Position numbers and translations under genes: made by a program. DNA of 64,000 bases from JBBATK01 sp039810585 (GTDB lineage: Bacteria > Bacteroidota > Ignavibacteria > Kapaibacteriales > NICIL-2). The notes below the pieces were generated by a model. The model did no database searches, was not told where the DNA came from, and was given only the letters and a program-made list of their open reading frames with translations. Shown here piece after piece: positions 16,669 through 25,055 of this stretch. The first letter of the stretch is position 1. Each line of letters begins with the position of its first letter. The stretch is taken from NCBI GenBank assembly GCA_039810585.1, contig JBDHXF010000021.1:1-64000 (forward strand). Direction: 5' to 3'.

Positions 16669-17019
16669 TTAGCGTGGCACCACATCGAGTTTCACTGCGG
16701 TGATGTCGATGTAGATGCCAAAGAAAAATGCGGTGAGACAAAAGAACACAGCGGCAACAGCAATCCAGATGAGCAGTGGTTCATACTTGAGATGCATGAA
16801 GTTGCGCACAACCATGGCGGCCTTAATGAAGGCTGTCACGAAAATGATGGTAACGGCGACGACCGGAGGAAGAAAACCGCCAACCAGCAGACTGATGCCA
16901 AACAACGCGAAGAGGATGAGCAGAACGTTGAGGTACTTTGGGTGACCGTGATAATCGGTTGCCGGATCCGGAAATTTTACTCCCGCGTCCGAGGACTGAG
17001 CATTCAATGGTGTGTGCAT
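16669..17019 (-). CDS. Cytochrome c oxidase subunit IV (caa3 type)
   Basis: 116 aa from the ATG at 17019 with AGGA about 8 bases upstream. Three transmembrane helices: VLLILFALFGISLLVGGFL, VVAVTIIFVTAFIKAAMVV and LLIWIAVAAVFFCLTAFFFG. The block FIKAAMVVRNFMHLKYEP is characteristic of the prokaryotic cytochrome c oxidase subunit IV family (COX4_pro). It is placed between two subunit III genes, 18 bases downstream of the first. It acts as an accessory membrane subunit of the oxidase. Confidence 0.85.
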   Translation of the reverse strand: MHTPLNAQSSDAGVKFPDPATDYHGHPKYLNVLLILFALFGISLLVGGFLPPVVAVTIIFVTAFIKAAMVVRNFMHLKYEPLLIWIAVAAVFFCLTAFFFGIYIDITAVKLDVVPR

Positions 17020-17037
17020 ATCAATTCCTATGTGAGA

Positions 17038-17643
17038 TTACTTGGCGATATAGAGTAAGGGAAAGAGGAAAATCCAGATTAAGTCGACCATGTGCCAGTA
17101 CATGCCTGCCAGTTCAACACGGTGAAGTTTTTGTCCTTTGCGTGCATTGAGCAGAGCTAAAAACATCACAACCATTCCGGCGATGACGTGCATGCCGTGG
17201 AGACCGGTCATGAGGTAGTAGAAGGACCAAAACAGTGAGCCAATGGAGTCGCCCGCTTCGTGCATCCCAACGCTGGGAAGAGTGAAGCCTTCGGCGATTT
17301 CACGACTATACTCGATGCTCTTATTGACTAAGAAGAGCAATCCGCCAAGGATGGAAATGCTCAGCCACATCGTGATTCTCTTGGTATCGCCTTTGTTTGC
17401 CGCCTCATGTGCTTTCACCACCGTGAAGCTCGACGTAAGCAGAACGGCCGTGTTCAGGGCACCGAAGAAGGTGGAGGTATGTGCCGCCTGAATTCCCCAT
17501 TCGGGAAAGCGCAGACGGTACATCAGGTAGCAGGCAATTAAGCCACCGAAGATCATGAGTTCGCCTGCAATCAGAACCCACATAGCCAAGCGTCCCTGCG
17601 GAACGCGAGTGACCGGCATTGATAGAGTTGGTGTTTGTTCCAT
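17038..17643 (-). CDS. ctaE: Cytochrome c oxidase subunit III
   Basis: 201 aa. Five transmembrane helices with the subunit III blocks LAMWVLIAGELMIFGGLIACYLMYR, NTAVLLTSSFTVVKAHEA, SFYYLMTGLHGMHVIAGM and ELAGMYWHMVDLIWIFLFPLLYI. The last two motifs match the canonical subunit III ending (HxxHvxxG, YWHfVDxvWiflF) better than the second copy at 16037, so this is taken as the orthodox subunit. It lies 60 bases downstream of subunit I in the same operon and acts in the cytoplasmic membrane. Confidence 0.88.
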   Translation of the reverse strand: MEQTPTLSMPVTRVPQGRLAMWVLIAGELMIFGGLIACYLMYRLRFPEWGIQAAHTSTFFGALNTAVLLTSSFTVVKAHEAANKGDTKRITMWLSISILGGLLFLVNKSIEYSREIAEGFTLPSVGMHEAGDSIGSLFWSFYYLMTGLHGMHVIAGMVVMFLALLNARKGQKLHRVELAGMYWHMVDLIWIFLFPLLYIAK

Positions 17644-17703
17644 GATGAAGTTGTGTGAGTGAATTCGTGTTCGGTTTGCTCTGTGCTTAGAGATACTCTA
17701 CGA

Positions 17704-19398
17704 CTACACTTGTTCTGCATACTGCGGAATGAAATCGCTCTCGACGCCCGGTACGCTGTATTCATATGCTCCGCGATACACTGCCGGGACGTGCTCAAAG
17801 TTGCCGTGCGGTGGCGGCGAAGGAGCGAGCCACTCGAGGGTATTGGCGTTCCATGGGTTGCGTTCCGCACGCTTACCGGCGCGCAGACTGATAAACAGGT
17901 TGATGAGGAACAGCGATTGCGAGAGAATCAGCAGGATGGCGCTGGTCGTGGCAATCTTCTCGAAGGTGATGTAAGGCTCGATATTGATGTTGGAGAAGAG
18001 CGAGTAGTCGTTGATACGACGGTGCTGACCGCCAAGACCGTTAAAGAACAACAGAAAGAAGGTTGAGTTGAAGAAGATGAAGGTCAACCAGAAATGCACG
18101 TGACCCAGACCCTTATTCAATTCCCTTCCGGTAAACTTGGGGAACCAGTAGGTAAAGGCAGCAAAGAAGCCGAAGAAGATGTCGGGGAATAGCGTGTAGT
18201 GGAAGTGAGCAACCACGAAGTAGGTATCGTGCGCATAGATATCGAAGGCGTTGGAGCCAAGGAACAATCCGGTCATTCCACCGATCAGGAACAAGGCGAT
18301 GAAGCCCAGAGCCCACATCATGGGAAGGGTCAGCTTGATGCGACCACCCCAAAGGGTAGCGATGAACGACAAAAAGATTCCGGCAAAGGGGATGGAAATC
18401 AGAATCGTACCGATCGAGAAAAATGTAGCCATACGTGGGTCTATACCGGCCACGAACTGGTGGTGCGCCCAGACCACAACAGACAACACCGCCGATAACA
18501 AAGCGAGGTAAATAATCTTGCGATAGCCAAACAAGGGCTTACGTGCAAACACGGGAATAATCTCGCCAAGTACACCGAGCGAGGGCAGCAAGAGAACGTA
18601 CACTTCGGGGTGACCAAAGAACCAGAACAAGTGCTGGAACAAGATGGGGTCACCACCACGAGCCGGATCATAAAATCCGGTGCCAATCACGATGTCGAAG
18701 AGCAGCATGAAAGCGCCGGCAACGAGCGGACCAACTGAGAACATGAAGATGACGGTTGCAATGTTGATGAACCATACGGTCAGCGGCAGTCGAAAAGCAG
18801 TCAAACCCGGAGCGCGCTTGTTGATGGTGGTGACCACATAGTTGATACCACCCATTAAGATGGCGGTGAACTCCAGCGCAACAGCCAGGATCATCATTGG
18901 AGCGCCGGTGAACAACGCCTGGAAGAAATGGGGATGCAAGTTTGAGTAGGCGGAAGCCGAGAGAGGCGGATACATGGTCCATGCTCCACCAAAGGCGCCA
19001 CCTGGGACGAAGAAGGATGCGACAAGGACGATGGCTGAGAGCAGGAAGGTCCAATACGAAAGCATGTTGAGCTTGGGGAAGGACATATCATCTGCCCCGA
19101 TCATCACGGGAATGAGAAAGTTCCCGAATCCGCCCAGCAGAATGGGCATTGCTACCCAGAACACCATGATCATCCCATGACAGGTGATGAAGGTGTTGTA
19201 TTGGTTGGCGGCAAGGTCGCCAAAGAGCGGAATGTGTTCGCCCGGCCAAGCCAAGTTGTAGCGAAACACATAGGCCAGAAATCCACCAAGGGCTGCCATG
19301 AGCAGTCCCGTAATAGTGTACTGGGTCCCGATCATCTTGTGATCTTGCGAGAAGATGTACTTTGAAATAAAGCTCTGAGGATGTTCAGCGTGTGTCAT
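17704..19398 (-). CDS. ctaD: Cytochrome c oxidase subunit I, A1 type
   Basis: 564 aa from the ATG at 19398; a TTG two codons upstream is less likely. It reduces O2 to water at the haem a3-CuB site and pumps protons. Motifs: FITCHGMIMVFW (haem ligand His), GGFGNFLIPVMIGADDMSFP (D-channel), WFFGHPEVYVLLLP (CuB His, Glu of the D-channel and Tyr cross-link), VWAHHQFVAG (CuB His pair), and HDTYFVVAHFHYTL (haem His ligands). The Glu in GHPEVY marks class A1. The C-terminus holds extra helices and a PxxPP-rich tail. It follows subunit II by 15 bases. Confidence 0.96.
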   Translation of the reverse strand: MTHAEHPQSFISKYIFSQDHKMIGTQYTITGLLMAALGGFLAYVFRYNLAWPGEHIPLFGDLAANQYNTFITCHGMIMVFWVAMPILLGGFGNFLIPVMIGADDMSFPKLNMLSYWTFLLSAIVLVASFFVPGGAFGGAWTMYPPLSASAYSNLHPHFFQALFTGAPMMILAVALEFTAILMGGINYVVTTINKRAPGLTAFRLPLTVWFINIATVIFMFSVGPLVAGAFMLLFDIVIGTGFYDPARGGDPILFQHLFWFFGHPEVYVLLLPSLGVLGEIIPVFARKPLFGYRKIIYLALLSAVLSVVVWAHHQFVAGIDPRMATFFSIGTILISIPFAGIFLSFIATLWGGRIKLTLPMMWALGFIALFLIGGMTGLFLGSNAFDIYAHDTYFVVAHFHYTLFPDIFFGFFAAFTYWFPKFTGRELNKGLGHVHFWLTFIFFNSTFFLLFFNGLGGQHRRINDYSLFSNINIEPYITFEKIATTSAILLILSQSLFLINLFISLRAGKRAERNPWNANTLEWLAPSPPPHGNFEHVPAVYRGAYEYSVPGVESDFIPQYAEQV

Positions 19399-19413
19399 AG
19401 TCAAATGATCAGG

Positions 19414-20109
19414 TTAGTTCGAGGCAGTTTGTGAATGCTTGGCGTAGAGATCGTTGATGTACTTGTCGAAGTCTTCCTGCGACTCCACCACGATGAAGTT
19501 TCGCATCTGCGAGTGAGCAATACCGCAGATCTCGGCGCAGGAAATGTCATACTTGCCCGTACGCGTGAAGTTGAACCAGCGCGTGTTGGTGCGACCCGGA
19601 ATGCAGTCTTGCTTCAATCTGGTATTCACCACAAAGAAGGAGTGCAGCACTTCTTTTGCTTTCAGGTCGAATACGATGTTCTTGTTGACGGGCACATGCA
19701 GTTCGCTGTTGGTCTCGTCGATGGTGATATCATCCGCCGTGTAGAGTTTGCCATCGGGACCGGGGTAGGTGAAGATCCAGTTCCACTGACGTCCGGTGAT
19801 GCAACAGCGCATGTCCACTTGTTCCGGAACGTTTTCGATGTCTTCCCACACATGGTGTTCAGCAAACAGAATGACGAAGTCACTGCCCAGGAGCAGAGCC
19901 AGTGCGAGTAAGATCCACGAGTAGGGTCCCTTCCCCTCACCGGTGATATACTTTGCTCTCTTGACCTTGGAGTGGTGATTTTTGATGATGGGATACAGTA
20001 AGATGAAGTAGGAAATCACCAAAGCTGTCCCAACGAAAATGAGGATCAGCCAAAAAAGCTGATCAATGCCGTGACCGTAGGTGCTCACGCTTTCAGGAAA
20101 TATTCTCAT
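19414..20109 (-). CDS. ctaC: Cytochrome c oxidase subunit II
   Basis: 231 aa. Two N-terminal transmembrane helices (about 15-43 and 62-82) are followed by a periplasmic cupredoxin domain. The CuA site is complete: His in KEVLHSFFVVNTR, then CAEICGIAHSQM giving two Cys, Glu carbonyl, His and Met. The aromatic electron-entry block appears as ITGRQWNWIFTYPG. It takes electrons from cytochrome c. No fused cytochrome c domain is present, but a separate membrane-anchored cytochrome c gene lies 34 bases upstream, so the complex is functionally caa3-like. Confidence 0.95.
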   Translation of the reverse strand: MRIFPESVSTYGHGIDQLFWLILIFVGTALVISYFILLYPIIKNHHSKVKRAKYITGEGKGPYSWILLALALLLGSDFVILFAEHHVWEDIENVPEQVDMRCCITGRQWNWIFTYPGPDGKLYTADDITIDETNSELHVPVNKNIVFDLKAKEVLHSFFVVNTRLKQDCIPGRTNTRWFNFTRTGKYDISCAEICGIAHSQMRNFIVVESQEDFDKYINDLYAKHSQTASN

Positions 20110-20143
20110 TGTATGCGATAGAATAAACGTTGTGAAATACGGT

Positions 20144-20722
20144 TTAGGCGTGTTCCGACTGCGAGTGGCGTTGTTCTTCGGCTGTACTCTTGGCGCTTAG
20201 TAAGACCACCAGAACCACGACGAGTGCAAGTACACTGAGCATCATCCCCAAATAGCCGCCAAAGCCCAGTGAGTGCACGAGCGACCCCTCATGCTCCTGA
20301 ACCTGTTTATGACTTTCCGGATTGGCCAGGGTGTGACCGTCTTCGCCAACCGTTGGCAGCGCCGCTACTTGCTTCTTTTCACCGTCGGGGTGAGTTTTGA
20401 AGTAGGCAATGATGGCGTTGATCTCGTCGTCGCTGATTATCTGATCCGGCATGACGATTTGCATGTTGTCGTTAAACAACTTGACCGCATCCGGATCGCC
20501 GGCTTTCACCAGACTTTGCGATGACCGTATCCATTTCTGAAGCCAGACTTCAGGATGGCGGTCAATCACGCCTTTCAAATCCGGTCCAACCAACTTGCCC
20601 TTGCCAATAGAGTGACAGGCGGCACAGTTGGCCTTGAACAGTGCCTCGCCGTCCTGTGCGTTTGCCATCGACATGGAGCCAATGGCCAAAAACAGAACGA
20701 AATACAGGGAGTGTATTCTCAT
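20144..20722 (-). CDS. Membrane-anchored cytochrome c of the oxidase operon
   Basis: 192 aa from the ATG at 20722 (MRIHSLYFVLFLAIGSMSMA signal peptide). One class I haem site, C33-A-A-C36-H37, with a likely axial Met in NMQIVMPDQ. A second hydrophobic segment near the C-terminus (GYLGMMLSVLALVVVLVVLL) anchors it in the cytoplasmic membrane. First gene of the oxidase operon, so it is the probable electron donor to CuA in subunit II. A longer reading upstream is possible but has no export signal; the chosen start gives both signal and correct haem spacing. Confidence 0.88.
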   Translation of the reverse strand: MRIHSLYFVLFLAIGSMSMANAQDGEALFKANCAACHSIGKGKLVGPDLKGVIDRHPEVWLQKWIRSSQSLVKAGDPDAVKLFNDNMQIVMPDQIISDDEINAIIAYFKTHPDGEKKQVAALPTVGEDGHTLANPESHKQVQEHEGSLVHSLGFGGYLGMMLSVLALVVVLVVLLSAKSTAEEQRHSQSEHA

Positions 20723-21217
20723 AGAGTCGTACGTGATGTAATGAATGTGATGTCGCGTGTTGGAACCCACTGCTTCCCCTCGACGGTATCCGTAGCAATC
20801 GGCTCGGCGATAGTGCTGTACTGACATCGTTTTGGCACAAGAATCACGCAGCATCATCGTGGGTGGCCTTGCGGCCGGCGTGACGTTGTGTGAATCCCCG
20901 TAACCTGAATGAACTGTACCGTTTGATACTGCCGTTAACGAATCAAAATACTACGCGCAGATAAATAATACAAATGGCTATTAATATCTAAATAAAGGAT
21001 ACAAAACGCTGATTTTCGTGATTTTGTAGACATTCCAAGATTGTCCGTCATCTCCGGATCGGAGCAATCGTTGTTATGACATAGGTTCCGACAGGGTGGG
21101 AGATGCGCAGGGTAGCTGCTTCAAGCGCGCGGAACTCTTAAGGAATGGTATAGCCTGGTACGTTCCTGAAATACGTAGTCTGGTGTGTAAGGGGAGCCTC
21201 GTGCACACACCTGGTGC
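20723..21217. other. Gene-free region upstream of the oxidase operon
   Basis: 495 bases without a supportable gene. The middle (20940-21010) is AT-rich with the promoter-like boxes noted separately. No hairpin with a T-tract was seen after the downstream end of the phospholipase D-like gene at 21218. Nothing else is recognised. Confidence 0.5.
20944..20974 (-). promoter_or_regulatory. Tentative Bacteroidota-type promoter for the oxidase operon
   Basis: On the minus strand TTTG (20974-20971) is followed after about 20 bases by TATTTTG (20950-20944). This resembles the Bacteroidota primary-sigma pattern of TTTG and TAnnTTTG, with one base missing from the second box. It lies about 220 bases upstream of the first gene, in an AT-rich stretch. 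Confidence 0.3.
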
Positions 21218-21985
21218 TTAGGTCTGCAAGCAGGCAGATTTGACAAGAGACAGCAGGTCGCACTCACAGATAATAGCATCCAGACCCATGTGTTCCATCA
21301 TTGTAGCTTCCAACACGGTACGGACTGTCCAGGCGTACACGTAGCGGAAACCGGGATCTGAATCACGAGACCTGAGAGCCTCGGCGACAAATTCAGCTGT
21401 TGGTGGGAAGAGTGAGGGAAACAAGAATCGACCTATACGAGAAGCCCAATCCCGACCGCTCACCGACGCAAGCGAGCTCCCGGATGCATAGCCCAATGCG
21501 CATCGCGGTGCGGGAAGCGCAGACCAGCGGCTGAGAAGTTCCTGGGGTGAACAACCGCCGTCAACAGCCAGGACTTCATTCGCGTGCGCCTTGCGCAGCG
21601 CGAATAAGAAATCAATGTCCGAGAGTCTGGCGCAGCTGTAGACAATGCGTAGAGTTGTGAACAACGAACCCAAACAATCACGCACCACACTTTGAAACAG
21701 GTTGATGTCGAAGCTTTGGGGGTTCTTTATATCAAAGATGATGGTACGCAGAGTGCGATCGACACCGGGAGACAAAGCCGCACACACATCCTCCAGGTAT
21801 CTCTCAACAGTAAGCGTTGTATCGACGCCAATGGTTGAGAAGGGGCCGAGTGGCCAACGCTCATGAACATAAAAATGATCGTCTTCCGGATGAAAGCAAA
21901 TGTCGGGCTCGATTCCGTCGGCGCCCAGATCGACGGCGCGCTTCAGATCTGCAAGAGTGTTGGGGTTATGAACGATATATTCCAT
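21218..21985 (-). CDS. Phospholipase D / sphingomyelinase D toxin-like phosphodiesterase
   Basis: 255 aa. The TIM-barrel fold belongs to the GDPD-like superfamily, but details match the spider-venom and corynebacterial phospholipase D branch. Residues His6, Glu26, Asp28, His41, Asp85 and Lys87 align with Loxosceles His12, Glu32, Asp34, His47, Asp91 and Lys93 at a constant offset of six. Supporting blocks are LGADGIEPDICF, TIIFDIKNPQ, SRDSDPGF and YAWTV (spider: SRDSANGF, YYWTV). These enzymes cleave choline- or ethanolamine-type head groups from lipids with Mg2+. The disulfide loop residues and an obvious signal peptide are absent; the reading frame stays open upstream without a clear ATG. 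Ordinary GDPD is the alternative. It follows the NuoE-like gene by 103 bases. Confidence 0.75.
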   Translation of the reverse strand: MEYIVHNPNTLADLKRAVDLGADGIEPDICFHPEDDHFYVHERWPLGPFSTIGVDTTLTVERYLEDVCAALSPGVDRTLRTIIFDIKNPQSFDINLFQSVVRDCLGSLFTTLRIVYSCARLSDIDFLFALRKAHANEVLAVDGGCSPQELLSRWSALPAPRCALGYASGSSLASVSGRDWASRIGRFLFPSLFPPTAEFVAEALRSRDSDPGFRYVYAWTVRTVLEATMMEHMGLDAIICECDLLSLVKSACLQT

Positions 21986-22088
21986 CCAAATCTTTACCGT
22001 GGGCGTGGACTGATGTCTGAACGAGGTGCACAGCTTGACAATGCTCGTGGCAAGTCGGTTAAAGGGTGTGGAATGTGTAGAGCAGAGA

Positions 22089-22382
22089 TTAGATCTCAGT
22101 GGGCGCCGGGATCATGTCGTACAGAAGCGGCAAGTCGTGTACACTAACCTCTTCATAAAAATCGTTGTTCACCGCCACGATCGGCGCGTTATCGCAATAG
22201 CCCATGCAGGGGATGTTCTCAATGGATACCAGTCCATCTTTTGTACGCTCCTTGTTGTGGATGCCGTAGTGCGTACAGATTTTATCCAGGAGCTCGTCGC
22301 CACCACGCAGCATGCACGAGACGTTGGTGCACACGCGGATGTGATACTGTCCTTGTTGTTGATCAACTGTTGTCGTCAGCAT
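22089..22382 (-). CDS. Stand-alone thioredoxin-fold [2Fe-2S] protein (NuoE C-terminal-like)
   Basis: 97 aa. Cys18 and Cys23 (VCTNVSCMLRGG) and Cys59 and Cys63 (IPCMGYCDNAPIV) reproduce the four cluster ligands of the NuoE/HoxE family. The usual N-terminal helical domain of about 70 residues is missing, and no in-frame continuation resembling it was found in the 190 bases upstream. It might be a free ferredoxin, a truncated complex I or hydrogenase subunit, or part of an enzyme encoded elsewhere. No other complex I gene lies in this window. Neighbours on the same strand are DUF1353 and the phospholipase D-like gene. Confidence 0.75.
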   Translation of the reverse strand: MLTTTVDQQQGQYHIRVCTNVSCMLRGGDELLDKICTHYGIHNKERTKDGLVSIENIPCMGYCDNAPIVAVNNDFYEEVSVHDLPLLYDMIPAPTEI

Positions 22383-22574
22383 ACAGATTCGACCGGAAGC
22401 AAAGGGTGAAAATCATTGCGTGGATCGGTCGCCAGAATGATCGTTGCTCTTACAACGTCAATTTACAACGCAAACTATTATTGTCAAATAGTCTTGCACG
22501 GTGGTTCAGACAAGCATTGATGCGGGTTCTACGGACTTGAGGATATGGTTATCTGATTATACTTTGATCTTAAA

Positions 22575-23033
22575 TTACTTTGAATTGTCGGTGGATTTCA
22601 GCCTTATCTCCGGCAAGATTTTCGACTCATTGGACGTTCGGTGAACGCGCCAGGCGCGCCATCCGAAGAGGCGTACCGCGCTGTACATCAGCCAGCGTTG
22701 CAGCGTCGATGTGCCGCTGCGCTGCATGAGATCGAGGAAAATGCGGTCGCAGACAGATCGTTTCATGCTTCCACGGGTATAGAGGTAGTCGTGCACAATG
22801 GCCGCTCGTCCATAACGACCCCATGGCGGGAGCAGGATCCAAAACACTCTGGGAACCGAGGCAAAATCAGTCACGAAATTCCTCGGCACGTCAATAATGT
22901 ACCCAGCACTCTGGTCGGTTTGTACACGATAAGCCTTTACCAATTGCCAATGAATTCCGTCGCTATGCGGACTTAGGACAATATCGTGATCGAAGCTGGC
23001 AAGCGGGGGACGCTGCGCCGTCGACAATGTCAT
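22575..23033 (-). CDS. DUF1353 family protein
   Basis: 152 aa from the ATG at 23033 (MTLSTAQRPPLASFDHDIVL); an extension upstream is less protein-like. The family signature is VPRNFVTDFASVPRVFWILLPPWGRYG followed by AAIVHDYLYTRG, near residues 57-95. DUF1353 proteins are common in prophages and in bacterial accessory regions, and their function is unknown; the conserved His-Asp-Tyr suggests a metal or catalytic site. It lies between the secreted HEAT-repeat protein and the short [2Fe-2S] protein, all leftward. Confidence 0.75.
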   Translation of the reverse strand: MTLSTAQRPPLASFDHDIVLSPHSDGIHWQLVKAYRVQTDQSAGYIIDVPRNFVTDFASVPRVFWILLPPWGRYGRAAIVHDYLYTRGSMKRSVCDRIFLDLMQRSGTSTLQRWLMYSAVRLFGWRAWRVHRTSNESKILPEIRLKSTDNSK

Positions 23034-23201
23034 ACGTACACCGTAACTGCGGCGAGTGGATTGGAGAAATTCCCAGTGTGGAGTGTTGTGTGGCTCACCA
23101 AAATACCTGCTCTCGTTTAAATAACATAGCCTGACTGTTCCGTGTGATAGCAATTGTAGGCTGGCAGTGCGGTGGCTGACTCAGCATGAGTAGAGGAAGA
23201 G

Positions 23202-25055
23202 TTATTCTACACGGAGGAGAGACTGAAAAAGAGCACGTTGTTCGCTCGTGGCGTTGAGTTGGTCGAGGGAGGTGGCAATCCAGAATTGGACGCAAGACTC
23301 TTCGTCCACACAAGGCATATCGTAGGTCCAACGGAGCATTGTCTGCATTGCAAACTCGGTTGAGCTGCTATCGCAACCATGCAGAATCATGGTGCAGAGT
23401 CCTTGGACAAGTGCAGAGCTCGGTCGACGGTATGCCACTGTTGACAGAGCGCTTTGTTGCTCTGCAGCACTATCGAGAGAAATGCTATGATTCACGATGC
23501 TGTCTACGTCTCGACCGGGTATGAATCGGAGCGCTCTCAAGGCGCGTTCTCGAATTTGTACATCATCAGCAGCAAGATAGTGTGTGATGCTGTCGAGACT
23601 CAAGCGATGGCCTGCGTTTCCTAAACAACTTAGGTAGAGCTCTGTGCCCATATGGTGACAATGAGCATTGAGGATGTCAAGTAGTGAATCGCTGAGTCTC
23701 GGATTCTCACTGCGTTGGGTGTGAATCATCGATCCGAAGCACAGAGCGGCTGTAGATCGCACAAAGGCAGCAGAGTCGTCTACCATGGCTCGTACCAACC
23801 GCTCGATGGTGACACGAAGCGGATGTTTGATTTCCGACAGATAGGGAATGAGCAATGCTTCCTGAGACGCATGCGCCTGAACCTTGTTCAGAAGTTCCAT
23901 CATGACGGTTTGCGAGCGCTGATGCGGCGAGAAGCAAAGAATGCTGGCAATGAGCTGTAAGCGACTGTCCGAAAGGTCGAGACTGTGGATATAGCCTGCA
24001 AGTGAGTCGTTCACTGTTGAATCCAGATACAACACTGCTCGAAGTTTGGGCTCGATACCTTCTCGGGTAGAACTATCGAGTGACGGCAGGCGTCTCAACG
24101 TGTCTAACACTCCGGCCGATGTTGACGATCCGCGCACTTGCTGCATTGCTTCGTATGTGGTGAGGGAGTCGCTAAACACTTCCGGCAAGTGAATCGACTG
24201 GATTTGGGAGGAAGTAATGTGCGGTCGAACAGAAGTGTGAACTCGATGAGAGAGTATGCGTTTCATCGACCATTTACTCGTACAACGCAAGATTACTTGT
24301 GCAGCAAAGCGAACGAGTTGGGTGTCCCGCACCTCACGCTCGTTAAGAAGTCGAGTCGCGGCATCGAAGTGGCTCTGCGAGACGCCGGTCATGGAGTTAT
24401 TCTGGCGTATGTACCCAGTCTTCCATTCCGAAGCCCCGTCTGCCAACATGTATCCACGGCGAATAGACTCCTCAGAGTTGTGTTCGATATCCTTTCTTGG
24501 AACAGCGATACTGCGGAAAGTTCCCAACCTATCATTCATACTCACTGATGGTAGCTCGAGTGACGAAGTACTGCGCTTCAGGTCGCCGCTCAAAACACAC
24601 AACAACGAGATGATGATGGACTTGGCGTCGGAGGATAGGATAGGCGACATATCCATCGTTAAAATCGCGCCTGTACTATCGAGATGTACGATAGATACCG
24701 AGCGCATTTCGGCAGAAATGCGCTCGGAATATTCTCGTTGCTGAATGTCATTCACACTACAATGAAATTGTACATCACGAATTTTCACCGTTAGCACCGA
24801 CGACGAGTTCTTCGTCTCCGAAGCGGTCCAAATTTCAAGAGTGCAGAGAGTAGACGTTCTGGTGGTTTGTGCTCCATCGGGATCGGATGATAAGGATCCC
24901 AATCCGCTGGTTGTGACAGAGCTATAGTCCACAGCGTAGAGCAAAGGCTGGTCGTCCGCGTTGTGGAATCGTGCGCTGAGTTCCGTGGCACACAGGAAGA
25001 CGATGCCGGCCGATAGTACTCGAAAGAAAATTCTATGCATCGCTGTGCGCTTCAT
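23202..25055 (-). CDS. Secreted HEAT-repeat protein resembling vitellogenin N-terminal lipid-transfer module
   Basis: 617 aa. Signal peptide MKRTAMHRIFFRVLSAGIVF ending near LSARF. Residues about 35-200 look like a beta-sheet domain (LLYAVDYSSV, LCTLEIWTAS, SVLTVKIRDVQFHC). Residues about 270-610 are helical repeats. One block, VRSTAALCFGSMIHTQ then LYLSCLGNAGHRLSLDSITHYL then RERALRALRFIPG, closely follows the LPD_N pattern of vitellogenin and microsomal triglyceride-transfer protein (LGNAGHP, ALRxI). A lipid-binding secreted role is therefore inferred. Its ATG overlaps the stop of the upstream secreted gene (TAATG), so the two are coupled. Confidence 0.6.
   Translation of the reverse strand: MKRTAMHRIFFRVLSAGIVFLCATELSARFHNADDQPLLYAVDYSSVTTSGLGSLSSDPDGAQTTRTSTLCTLEIWTASETKNSSSVLTVKIRDVQFHCSVNDIQQREYSERISAEMRSVSIVHLDSTGAILTMDMSPILSSDAKSIIISLLCVLSGDLKRSTSSLELPSVSMNDRLGTFRSIAVPRKDIEHNSEESIRRGYMLADGASEWKTGYIRQNNSMTGVSQSHFDAATRLLNEREVRDTQLVRFAAQVILRCTSKWSMKRILSHRVHTSVRPHITSSQIQSIHLPEVFSDSLTTYEAMQQVRGSSTSAGVLDTLRRLPSLDSSTREGIEPKLRAVLYLDSTVNDSLAGYIHSLDLSDSRLQLIASILCFSPHQRSQTVMMELLNKVQAHASQEALLIPYLSEIKHPLRVTIERLVRAMVDDSAAFVRSTAALCFGSMIHTQRSENPRLSDSLLDILNAHCHHMGTELYLSCLGNAGHRLSLDSITHYLAADDVQIRERALRALRFIPGRDVDSIVNHSISLDSAAEQQSALSTVAYRRPSSALVQGLCTMILHGCDSSSTEFAMQTMLRWTYDMPCVDEESCVQFWIATSLDQLNATSEQRALFQSLLRVE

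Noticed and set aside
22383..22574. Missing N-terminal half of the NuoE-like gene in another frame
   Set aside because: No frame in this interval reads like the helical domain, so a simple frameshift is not supported.
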